From: Prevotella sp.
GTDB lineage: Bacteria > Bacteroidota > Bacteroidia > Bacteroidales > Bacteroidaceae
DNA: 64,000 nucleotides
Assembly: GCA_022781445.1 (NCBI GenBank)
Contig: JALETQ010000017.1
Span: 62,001 to 126,000, forward strand
Direction of reading: 5' to 3'
Numbering within the stretch: position 1 is the first letter of the stretch; each line of letters opens with the position of its first letter. The translations under genes were made by a program, and so were the position numbers. This document shows positions 7,313-15,287 of the stretch, piece after piece. Under the pieces are notes generated by a model. The model made no database searches and was not told where the DNA came from. It saw only the letters and a list, made by a program, of their open reading frames with translations.

Positions 7313-8740
7313 TTATTGAGCGGGAGCAGTTTCTTCCTCCAGGCCGAGAGCCTTCTTGGCGAGCTTGTTGTCGGGATCTATCTTCAACAATTTCTCAAAA
7401 TAAGGTGTAGCCGTCTCGAGATCGTTCTTTGAACTCCAATAGATGTAACCGGCATTCTTATAAGCTGTGGCAAGATAGCCCAACTCGTCAGATTCCTTAT
7501 CGGCTTTGTTCTCCAATTCGCTGATGACCTGCTGATAGTAAGGAAGTGCCTTGTCATCCATCTCTGCCATGAACGCAGAATTGGCTTGTTGCAAATGAGC
7601 CCAACTTGCGATCTGGGGGAACTTGGCAGCCAAATCTTCATAAACCTTGATGGCCTTGCCGAAGTTGGCTTCCTTGTCTTCACCCTTCTTTACCTTAGCC
7701 ATATAAATCTCGGCCAGCTTTGTGTAGTCCGAAAGTTTGGCATTCGGGTCCAAAGAGAGATACTTTTGAGTGTATTGCAAAGCGTTATCTTCATCACCCA
7801 TGCCCATATATGCTTCGGAAATCAACTGGTAAGGACGAAAGTTCTTGGCATCAAGCTTCAATGCTTCTTCATATTGTTGGATGGCTTCGGCATACTGGTG
7901 AGAACCGGCCAAGGCCTGTCCGTAATAGGTAATGTCGCCGGCATTCTTATTGTTGCCGTTCTTCTGAATAAGTTGTTGGCCGTACTGAACGGCTTCATCA
8001 TACTTCTGAATGCCGATGGTATTGATGAGAGCCAGACGTAAGAAAGAAACATTTTCGGGGAAACGACGCATACCTATTTTGGCAATCTTCAAGCCTTCCT
8101 CCTGCTGTTGATTGTAAACTGCGGTCAAAGCATATTCAACCAAGTAGTTTTCGTCGATTTTTTCAGCGTTGCTTTGGCTGAAATACTCCATCGCTTTGTC
8201 ATAGCTGCCCATGGCATAATAGGAGTGACCGGCTTCGGCTTCCATCGGGAAATCCGGTACATTTTGGCGCAATTCCTTCAAAGCACGATCGGTTTCTTCA
8301 GGGCTTACCTTGCGGTTGACATTGGCATAGCGCATATATCCGTAAGGATTCTTGGGATCCATGCGCATAGCCTGCTGATACCACATGGCAGCTTCGCCTC
8401 CATTGTCTTTGATTGCGCCGATGTCTCCTTTCAAGATATAGGCGTCTCCGTAGTTCTTATCTTTCTTGATGGCCATGTCGGCCAACATGCCTGCTTGATC
8501 CAAACGCTTGTTGCTCAAGAACACATTCCCCAACTCAACGAGTGCTTGAGGATCTTTTTTGAACATCTTGGTGTAATTTTTGATCAAATCCTTGGCAGCA
8601 TTGGCATCACCGGGCTGAGCCTTCAACTCGTTTTGGATGGGCTCAAGCAAGGATTTGTAATTAGGCGTTTGGGCTAAAACTGTTACGGTTGACGAGCCGA
8701 ACATCAAGGCTCCGACAAAAAGATATTTGAATGTCTTCAT
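7313..8740 (-). CDS. Exported TPR-repeat protein of the TonB operon
   Basis: The 475 residues start with a signal peptide (FKYLFVGALMFGSSTVTVLA, cleavage after AQ). The rest is almost entirely tetratricopeptide repeats, for example AEAIQQYEEALKLDAKNFRPY and DNALQYTQKYLSLDPNAKLSDY. Such proteins form a superhelical protein-binding surface, here presumably in the periplasm. It is the last of six same-strand genes led by exbB, separated from the PstS-like gene by 167 bp with no clear promoter. By context it could organise the TonB/ExbBD complex or its partners, but this is inference. Confidence 0.88.
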   Translation of the reverse strand: MKTFKYLFVGALMFGSSTVTVLAQTPNYKSLLEPIQNELKAQPGDANAAKDLIKNYTKMFKKDPQALVELGNVFLSNKRLDQAGMLADMAIKKDKNYGDAYILKGDIGAIKDNGGEAAMWYQQAMRMDPKNPYGYMRYANVNRKVSPEETDRALKELRQNVPDFPMEAEAGHSYYAMGSYDKAMEYFSQSNAEKIDENYLVEYALTAVYNQQQEEGLKIAKIGMRRFPENVSFLRLALINTIGIQKYDEAVQYGQQLIQKNGNNKNAGDITYYGQALAGSHQYAEAIQQYEEALKLDAKNFRPYQLISEAYMGMGDEDNALQYTQKYLSLDPNAKLSDYTKLAEIYMAKVKKGEDKEANFGKAIKVYEDLAAKFPQIASWAHLQQANSAFMAEMDDKALPYYQQVISELENKADKESDELGYLATAYKNAGYIYWSSKNDLETATPYFEKLLKIDPDNKLAKKALGLEEETAPAQ

Positions 8741-8907
8741 ATCTAATCTATATTTTGATGATTATTAATTTACAAATTGATGGTTGAAAGGTCTGTGCCA
8801 CGGGCGAGATGGTAAATCCTTGAAGAATAACCAAAACCACATCTGCCACAAGGAAATGTTCACCTATCTAAGAAACGACATCACGGATCAAGCGTTGAAT
8901 GCTATCG

Positions 8908-9870
8908 TCAGTTACGCTTCACATTCACTTTCTTGATAGTGATATCTCCACGCATGGGCAATAAACCGGCCTTAAACACTATCAGTTGTCCTTTGGGACC
9001 GGAAATAAATCGACCGAAACTCCAGGGCAAACCTTTCTGGGGATCGACAACTATAGCATAGATGGTGCGTACAAAAGGATAACGGCCATCCAACAAATAG
9101 GCTTGATAGGGTTGCCAACTGTTGTAAGGATAGGCTTTGTCTTTGACAGAAATGCGCATCACCTGAATATTCTTTCTAAAAGTAGTGTTGGTAGAATCAC
9201 GACGGTCGTTAAGCCAGTTTGAGCCGATAACCCCAATCGAATTAGGTGTCTTGTCAACATAATCAATCACCTCCTTACTGGTCTTTGCCGCAACAATATT
9301 GGGGCTGGTAATGGGCTTCCCGTCAAGAATCGAATCGACAACATACTGTAGAGTAGCAGATTGTTTGTTATCGAAAACAACCTCGATTTTTCCTTTTTGT
9401 GAAAGGGGATTGAGTTGTTTCCAATCAGTAATCTCACCTTTCATGATTCTTTTTACATCAGTCACCGTGATACAGGTATCTGTATTCTGTCTGTTGACAA
9501 TCAAGGCTAATCCGTCATAAGCTATCGGATACACCTCGGGCAACTGCTTCTTGGTCTTCAAATATGCCACCTCACTGGGGCGTAATGCACGTGAAGTAAT
9601 AAAAAGACAAGTCTTGAGATCTTGAATTTGTTGGAGACCATCCACGGCATTGGTATAAATCGGCTTGAGCCTGGCTTTGGGAAAATCAAACTCAAATTGC
9701 TCTCTAAGCTCTTCTACGATAGGACTAAAACTTTCGTCAGAGACAAACGAGATTGTCCCTGACGTCGGTGTATCGGTTCTTCCGTTCCGATCCTTCTTTG
9801 AATTGCAGGAGACGAAGACGCCTCCTACAATACAAAGGGATAAAAACGCATAGAAAAACGTTCTGTTCAT
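8908..9870 (-). CDS. PstS-like substrate-binding lipoprotein
   Basis: The 320 residues have a lipoprotein signal peptide ending in SLCIVGGVFVSCNS. A phosphate-binding-protein-like fold follows (GTISFVSDESFSPIVEEL near the N-terminus, DGLALIVNRQNTD, VTDVKRIMKGEITDW, SIGVIGSNW, ending in GQLIVFKAGLLPM). Classical PstS proteins deliver phosphate to PstCAB, but no ABC transporter is adjacent. Its TonB-operon location, four bases or so after tonB, is common in Bacteroidales, and the true ligand is unknown. It may be a periplasmic partner of the TonB system rather than a phosphate importer. Confidence 0.85.
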   Translation of the reverse strand: MNRTFFYAFLSLCIVGGVFVSCNSKKDRNGRTDTPTSGTISFVSDESFSPIVEELREQFEFDFPKARLKPIYTNAVDGLQQIQDLKTCLFITSRALRPSEVAYLKTKKQLPEVYPIAYDGLALIVNRQNTDTCITVTDVKRIMKGEITDWKQLNPLSQKGKIEVVFDNKQSATLQYVVDSILDGKPITSPNIVAAKTSKEVIDYVDKTPNSIGVIGSNWLNDRRDSTNTTFRKNIQVMRISVKDKAYPYNSWQPYQAYLLDGRYPFVRTIYAIVVDPQKGLPWSFGRFISGPKGQLIVFKAGLLPMRGDITIKKVNVKRN

Positions 9871-9873
9871 AAT

Positions 9874-10719
9874 TTACTGAAGTTTGAAAACAACGGGCAC
9901 ATTGAAACGTGCACGCACAGCTTGTCCGTTTTGTTTACCGGGAGTCCACTTCGGCATGGAGCGTACTACGCGAGCAGCTTCTTTGTCCAAAGAGGGGTCA
10001 ACGCCACGAACCACATTTACATTGCTGACAGAGCCATCACGTTCTACGACGAACTGTACGATTACTCTACCTTGAATACCGTTATCTTCTGCCACAGGCG
10101 GATATTTGGTATTGGAAGCGAGCCATGCTCTCAACTGACCTTCACCTCCGGGGAAGGTAGGCGGAACTTCAACAACGTCGAAGATTTTTTCAACCACTTG
10201 TTGTTTTACTTCCTCTTTGGGAGGAGTATTTACGGCGATATCGTTGCGGATAGCCTCAACAGTACGGTCTTTCACACCTTCTTGGTCTTTCACACCTACA
10301 GCGACTTTCTTGTCAAGATCGTCCATCTGTTTAACTTGATTCTCTTCCTTCACCAATTCGTCTTTCTTGATGACGGGAGCTGTAAACTTCTGGGTTTCGC
10401 GTACTTCAGGAATTTCCTTTTTCGGCTCTACCTTCGGTTGTACCACAGGTTTGTCTTCTTTCTTCTCTTTCAATTGGTCTCTCAACTTGGCAAGCTCCTG
10501 CGCTTCCATGTACGCAAGCTTTTCCTCTTCCATCTTTTGCTGATGTACTTTGTAAGCCAAGAATCCACCGATAAGCAGTGCAGCAATGAGCAAGAAGACT
10601 ATAGATCTGATGTTGCGGGCAGAAGTTTGCTTGCGGAGTACATAGGCACCGTAGGCTTGATTCTTTTCGGCGAACACCATATCGACCCACTTAGGATCGT
10701 ACAAATCAATTTTAGCCAT
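9874..10719 (-). CDS. tonB: TonB energy-transducing protein
   Basis: This inner-membrane-anchored protein couples the ExbB/ExbD proton channel to outer-membrane TonB-dependent receptors. The 281 residues show a cytoplasmic N-terminus, one membrane segment at about 36-56 (SIVFLLIAALLIGGFLAYKV), a long Lys/Glu/Pro/Val-rich periplasmic linker (KEDKPVVQPKVEPKKEIPEV), and the TonB C-terminal domain from about 195. That domain contains YPPVAEDNGIQGRVIVQFVV and ends in VRARFNVPVVFKLQ. It lies between exbD and the PstS-like gene. Many TonB paralogues exist per Bacteroidales genome; this one is linked to the housekeeping-type exbB-exbD-exbD set. Confidence 0.93.
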   Translation of the reverse strand: MAKIDLYDPKWVDMVFAEKNQAYGAYVLRKQTSARNIRSIVFLLIAALLIGGFLAYKVHQQKMEEEKLAYMEAQELAKLRDQLKEKKEDKPVVQPKVEPKKEIPEVRETQKFTAPVIKKDELVKEENQVKQMDDLDKKVAVGVKDQEGVKDRTVEAIRNDIAVNTPPKEEVKQQVVEKIFDVVEVPPTFPGGEGQLRAWLASNTKYPPVAEDNGIQGRVIVQFVVERDGSVSNVNVVRGVDPSLDKEAARVVRSMPKWTPGKQNGQAVRARFNVPVVFKLQ

Positions 10720-10754
10720 TTCTTTTCTGTTTTAAGTTATTAGCCGAAACAAAA

Positions 10755-11432
10755 TTATTGAACAACTCCTTTAGCCGAGAGCAGTTTGCTGTCATCGGCA
10801 GAGATCTTATCAATAACGTATGTTCCGATACTCAAGATCTGCATTTCATCGAGTGCATCGACCATATTCTTATACGAAGCATTATCAGTCGGTTTGATGA
10901 CGATGGTAAGCGTTTCTATCTTACCGTCAGCCAATTCACCGGATTTGATTTTGCTCAGTTCCTTCGAGAAGATGCTATCGGGCCATTGTTTCGGATTTTC
11001 AGCCCTTTTAAGCTTGAGTTCTTTAACGGCAACTTCGATACGTTTAACCGGAGTTGTTCCGTCTGCAACGGCGTGGTTTCTGAGAGCTTCTCTGATACTG
11101 CCTTTGCCATTTCCCCATGTTGCTTCTTTCAACCAGTTGGGATTGTTGTATTGAGGAATACCTTCACCGTAGTAAATTTTATTGCCCGCAGCAAGATAAA
11201 CGGTAATGGTGGCCGATTCCTTGGCCTCACTTTTATCTTGTTCTTGGGTATTTTGGTCATTACTCGGCATGGTCAATTCCATCGTTTGAGGCTTGCTCAA
11301 CGTGGTACACAGCATGAAGAACGTAATCAAAAGCATCAGCATGTCCACCATCGGCGTAAAGTCTACGCGGACGTTGATTTTCTTCTGCTTGCTTCCGCCT
11401 TTGCCGGAACTTGATGATTGGGGCATATCCAT
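10755..11432 (-). CDS. exbD: ExbD/TolR-family biopolymer transport protein (second)
   Basis: This 225-residue membrane protein has one N-terminal transmembrane helix preceded by the family's acidic residue (DFTPMVDMLMLLITFFML) and a periplasmic domain. The Asp in PMVDM is the likely proton-carrying residue of ExbD. Compared with the other ExbD it has a longer periplasmic part with an extra charged region (QNTQEQDKSEAKES). Its ATG overlaps the upstream exbD stop by one base, so the two are coupled. Two distinct ExbD subunits may form heterodimers within the ExbB pentamer; that is inference from gene order. Confidence 0.92.
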   Translation of the reverse strand: MDMPQSSSSGKGGSKQKKINVRVDFTPMVDMLMLLITFFMLCTTLSKPQTMELTMPSNDQNTQEQDKSEAKESATITVYLAAGNKIYYGEGIPQYNNPNWLKEATWGNGKGSIREALRNHAVADGTTPVKRIEVAVKELKLKRAENPKQWPDSIFSKELSKIKSGELADGKIETLTIVIKPTDNASYKNMVDALDEMQILSIGTYVIDKISADDSKLLSAKGVVQ

Positions 11433-12067
11433 TATCTTTCCTCCTCCTTCTTAAGCTGTGTGATCATATAATAGTGACTCTCGTCCATGTCTTGCAATTC
11501 ACTCATCACCTTTTTAACGGTTTTGTAGGGAGTGGCGGCGTCGGCTTTCAAGGCAATTTTAATGTCTTGGTTTACGTTACGTGCAGCATCAACCCACTGT
11601 TGGAATTCGCTCATGCCACCTTTGATACTGTCAAGAGGAATACCTCCTTGGGTAGAAAGATATTTGGCACGGTTTTGTGTTGACATAGAGAGATACTCAC
11701 TCAATTTTCCGACAGGCACACCAAATGCGGCTTCTGCCTTGAACGTTTCAATCTGTTTAGCATTCAGATTGGGTGCCATTGTATTGAGAGTTTTTCCTAA
11801 CTGATCGGTGTTGTCGATACTCATGAAGACCCGGCCTTCGCCTGTCGGTCTACCGGCCTTGTCCTTTTCAGGACTGACCAGAATCGTGAGGACACCATTC
11901 TCAGGCACCTTTATCTCTGATACCGACCCCGGGGTGACAACCTTCACCGGCTCGTTCTTAACGAACGTAGACGTAAGCATGAAGAAAGTCAACAAGAGGG
12001 TCATCACATCAGACATAGGTGTCATGTCGATCCAGATGTCACTTTTCTTAACTTTTACTTTACCCAT
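11432..12067 (-). CDS. exbD: ExbD/TolR-family biopolymer transport protein (first)
   Basis: The 211 residues start with a short cytoplasmic part and a single membrane helix (MTPMSDVMTLLLTFFMLTST) that contains the proton-pathway Asp of the family. The rest is periplasmic. It begins 31 bp after exbB and overlaps the next exbD by one base. With ExbB it forms the proton-driven motor for TonB. Its sequence is clearly different from the neighbouring ExbD, so this is an old duplication and not a recent repeat. Confidence 0.92.
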   Translation of the reverse strand: MGKVKVKKSDIWIDMTPMSDVMTLLLTFFMLTSTFVKNEPVKVVTPGSVSEIKVPENGVLTILVSPEKDKAGRPTGEGRVFMSIDNTDQLGKTLNTMAPNLNAKQIETFKAEAAFGVPVGKLSEYLSMSTQNRAKYLSTQGGIPLDSIKGGMSEFQQWVDAARNVNQDIKIALKADAATPYKTVKKVMSELQDMDESHYYMITQLKKEEER

Positions 12068-12098
12068 AGCGATAATCTTTTTAAGGGGTTAGCAAAAA

Positions 12099-12932
12099 TT
12101 AAGCCTCTTCGTTGTGGTTTGCTTCGTATGTCTGAGCGATAGAATAACCTACTTCATCGAGAGCAAATGTCAATTTGTCCACCTTGTTTGTATAGTAGTT
12201 GTAAGAAACTACAGCCAACCAAGATGTACCGATACCGAAAGCGGTATTGATCAAGGCTTCAGAGATACCTTGTGACAATGCAGCAGAGTCAGCACCACCA
12301 CCGGCAGAAAGAGCCGAGAACGAACGGATCATACCAACCACAGTACCGAGAAGACCGGTAAGAGTACCCAGCGTTACGATACTTGCAATGATAGGAAGGT
12401 TCATTGTCAAAGTAGGCATTTCCAATTGGGTAGCTTCTTCGTGAGCCTGTTGGATTTTAGCCACCTTCTGTGCTTTCTTGATTCCTGAAGTATTTTCCAT
12501 TTCTTTGTAAGCGTTCAAAGAAGCTGAAACCACGTTAGCCACAGAACCTCTTTGCTGCTGGCAAAGTTGTTGAGCTTTGGCAAAGTCGTTAGCATTCAAG
12601 GCAGCTTTGATGCTTGCGACGAATTTAGGAAGTGAACCCTTACCGAAAGCAGTGCTCATGGCGAGCCAACGTTCGATTGACATAGCCACCACGGTGAGCA
12701 ACAAGGAGTGGATCACGGGCACAATTACACCACCATGGAAGATGGTACCCCAAACGTTGATTGCGGTTTCTCTGGTGGCATCAGCGAAGTTTGCTTCTCT
12801 ACCGAACCATGTATAAAACGCGGTGAAACCGATAATAAAGCAGACGACGATAACCCAGAATGCGCCTCTTACTCCTTGGAAGCCCTGATTGTTCTTTTTA
12901 GGGCTTGCTGCTGTTTTTGTTGTTGTTGCCAT
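12099..12932 (-). CDS. exbB: ExbB/TolQ/MotA-family proton channel
   Basis: This 277-residue protein has at least three membrane helices: GAFWVIVVCFIIGFTAFYTWF, VIVPVIHSLLLTVVAMSIE and the TolQ-type pair around TLTMNLPIIASIVTLGTLTGLLGTVVGMI. It forms the pentameric channel that surrounds ExbD and powers TonB. It is the first gene of the six-gene minus-strand operon. The N-terminus has a Thr/Lys/Asn-rich cytoplasmic extension. A TATCTTTG -7 element lies about 140 bp upstream, leaving a leader with a small palindrome. Confidence 0.93.
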   Translation of the reverse strand: MATTTKTAASPKKNNQGFQGVRGAFWVIVVCFIIGFTAFYTWFGREANFADATRETAINVWGTIFHGGVIVPVIHSLLLTVVAMSIERWLAMSTAFGKGSLPKFVASIKAALNANDFAKAQQLCQQQRGSVANVVSASLNAYKEMENTSGIKKAQKVAKIQQAHEEATQLEMPTLTMNLPIIASIVTLGTLTGLLGTVVGMIRSFSALSAGGGADSAALSQGISEALINTAFGIGTSWLAVVSYNYYTNKVDKLTFALDEVGYSIAQTYEANHNEEA

Positions 12933-13018
12933 AATTGATTTTTAATTAAATAATTTTGGTTATTAATAAATTTAAGTTTCTCCTAATTTTTATTGCCATC
13001 CAATATGTCTATGTACCT

Positions 13019-13081
13019 GTACCATTCATGGTACGACCATCGTTTTTGAACACCTTTTTTGAAAATATGCTCGCAAAGATA
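13019..13081 (-). promoter_or_regulatory. exbB promoter element and nearby palindrome
   Basis: TATCTTTG on the minus strand (13074-13081) matches the -7 box, but no convincing -33 TTG is present at the right distance. Downstream in the leader, GTACCAT and ATGGTAC (13019-13034) form a short palindrome around a 2-nt centre that could be a regulator site. Confidence 0.45.
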
Positions 13082-14133
13082 AGAAAATAGGAACAATCCG
13101 CGCACCGATTAATGTATTTTAACTGCACCAATTCCAATATACTTTTCTAACTATGTTGCTTTTGTTGCACGGCAATTCCAAATCTTTCTTTCAACGCTCT
13201 TTTCTATTCACAGATCTATTTTTCAAGGCAAAGGTTTATATTTTCCTGCAAAAATAGGACTTTTTATTTATTCAACGACAAAAAGCCGGGAATATTTCTT
13301 TTCTGTGACCGTTTTTTCTTTCGCGGCTCCATGGTTAATCCAACCTAAATTGCAGCAACAGAGCAAGTACGCCATTGAACTATGACAGACCATGGGAACG
13401 CCGAATAAACAGATGACTTCCTGACAATGCTTCCTACCCGATTCAGAAAGTTTATCGACATCTTGTCATCCCTTAACTAATATCGGCATGGGTCGCCACA
13501 CCTTCGACGAAATAATGACGACCAATCCGGTCGGCCATCAAGTAATCCCTATCCGGACTCTCAAAAACGATCCGGATTGAATCAATCAGCGCATGACGTA
13601 TAAACCCGAATTGGCCATCAAACCGCTTGATTCGATATTTATTACCGATCATGACACTTTCCGATTGCTTTCGTTTACTTGTCGACATTTTGTCCACAGG
13701 TTTTGTTTGACATGGCCTGCTACACTCGCAAGAAACCAATAATCCATCAACTTGACAATTGAACAAATCTTTCTTGGATTCTGACAACCGTTCTGAATAG
13801 AACAGAACCTATGAACTATATAATTATGTATAATAAGAAGGCAATTACAACCTCACTTTCTGATTCACCAAAATACCGACAAAGGAATGTATTCGCTAAC
13901 AGTCAAGGAAACACAGCATCAGAAAGATGATTAAGTCATCATTCTTCTACAAAAGAAGAGAATACGCAAGAACATTCTATCCCAACTATAAGCGTCGCAC
14001 GTTGATGTTCTGAACTTAGGGAAGAGTCTGTGTTATTCTTCAGAAATCATCCTTCAAGCTAGCAAAAAGCACCAAACAGAAGAAATAGCGTAAAAAAAGA
14101 TGATTATTTCATGACCATATCAATAAAAAATTA

Positions 14134-14141
14134 TAACTTTG
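14134..14141 (+). promoter_or_regulatory. Putative -7 element of the rfbA-wzc unit
   Basis: TAACTTTG fits the -7 consensus; no matching -33 TTG is seen. If used, the mRNA would carry an untranslated leader of about 230 nt before rfbA. Confidence 0.4.
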
Positions 14142-14376
14142 CACAGACGAAAATAATCGTCAATTCTTTGGTTTACAATACCGAGAGAACTGCTCTTCTA
14201 TCACGACATAGAAAATAGGTTGTTTATCAGATTCACGAGAATCCTCCCATTTCCTCGTGCAAGTCATTCCTTGTTGTGTCATCAGGCATTTCGTTGTGAC
14301 AGATACACAAGCCAACCAACAGACCACAATAGTTCAAAACATCAAATTATCATCCCAAGACAAAATCAATAGTCGC

Positions 14377-15249
14377 ATGAAAGGTATCGTATTGGCAGGA
14401 GGATCCGGCACACGCCTGTATCCCATTACGAAAGGCATCAGCAAGCAACTGATTCCGATTTTTGACAAGCCCATGATTTATTATCCTGTATCTGTGTTGA
14501 TGCAAGCCGGAATCCGCGAGATCTTGATCATCTCGACCCCCCATGATTTACCGGGTTTCAAGCGCCTTCTGGGAGACGGTCAAGATATCGGAGTGCATTT
14601 TGAATATGCCGAGCAACCAAGTCCTGATGGGCTGGCGCAGGCTTTCATCATCGGAGAAGAGTTCATCGGCCATGACACGGCCTGCCTTGTTTTGGGAGAC
14701 AATATCTTCTGGGGTGCCGGTTTCACGGAACTTCTGCGGCGCGCGGTTGTCAATGCCGAAAGGCAAACGGCCACCGTTTTCGGTTATTATGTCAACGATC
14801 CCGAACGCTACGGAGTGGCCGAATTCGACGAAAGAGGCAACTGCCTGAGCATCGAAGAAAAACCGATGAATCCTAAAAGCAATTATGCCGTAGTGGGATT
14901 GTACTTCTATCCCAACAGCGTGGTTAAAATCGCCAAGGGCATCAAGCCCAGCGCAAGAGGAGAATTGGAAATCACAACAGTCAACCAAGCCTACCTTCAA
15001 CAGAAGAAATTGAAAGTCGAAACGCTACAACGCGGTTTTGCCTGGCTTGACACCGGTACCCACGACAGCCTCTCGGAAGCCAGTACGTTTATTGAGGTCA
15101 TCGAGAAACGACAAGGATTGAAAGTGGGTTGCCTGGAAGAAATCGCCCTTCGCCAGGGTTGGATTGACAAGCAACAGTTGAAAGCCTTGGCAGCTCCGAT
15201 GGCAAAAAACGATTATGGTAAATATCTTTTGCGCATAGCCGAAGACTGA
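14377..15249 (+). CDS. rfbA: Glucose-1-phosphate thymidylyltransferase
   Basis: This enzyme makes dTDP-glucose from glucose 1-phosphate and dTTP, the first step towards dTDP-rhamnose and other deoxysugars for surface polysaccharides. The 290-residue length is standard. The nucleotide-binding signature [20 protein letters not shown] stands at the N-terminus, DNIFWG near residue 109 binds metal and nucleotide, and EEKP and the C-terminal tail match the RmlA family. The ORF track starts 40 codons earlier, but homology begins at MKGIVLAGG, so the ATG at 14377 is used. The other rml genes are not in this window. The wzc-like gene follows after 38 bp. Confidence 0.96.
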   Translation: MKGIVLAGGSGTRLYPITKGISKQLIPIFDKPMIYYPVSVLMQAGIREILIISTPHDLPGFKRLLGDGQDIGVHFEYAEQPSPDGLAQAFIIGEEFIGHDTACLVLGDNIFWGAGFTELLRRAVVNAERQTATVFGYYVNDPERYGVAEFDERGNCLSIEEKPMNPKSNYAVVGLYFYPNSVVKIAKGIKPSARGELEITTVNQAYLQQKKLKVETLQRGFAWLDTGTHDSLSEASTFIEVIEKRQGLKVGCLEEIALRQGWIDKQQLKALAAPMAKNDYGKYLLRIAED

Positions 15250-15287
15250 ACCGACATCAAAAAGAAAAGAAACATAATTCATACAAC

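Larger units (their letters stand above)
12933..14376. other. 1.4-kb gap between exbB and rfbA, mostly without genes
   Basis: The only longer frame is 13473-13787 on the minus strand (104 codons). It has no recognisable family, no ribosome site and no promoter, and could be the decayed end of a gene (YRIKRFDGQFGFIRHALIDS). The rest is AT-rich with no tRNA, IS or MITE copy that I can see. A TAACTTTG box at 14134 lies near its right end. Confidence 0.5.

Noticed and set aside
13473-13787. 104-aa minus-strand ORF in the exbB-rfbA gap
   Set aside because: No family, promoter or ribosome site was seen; kept only as a remark in the gap description because decayed coding DNA cannot be excluded.
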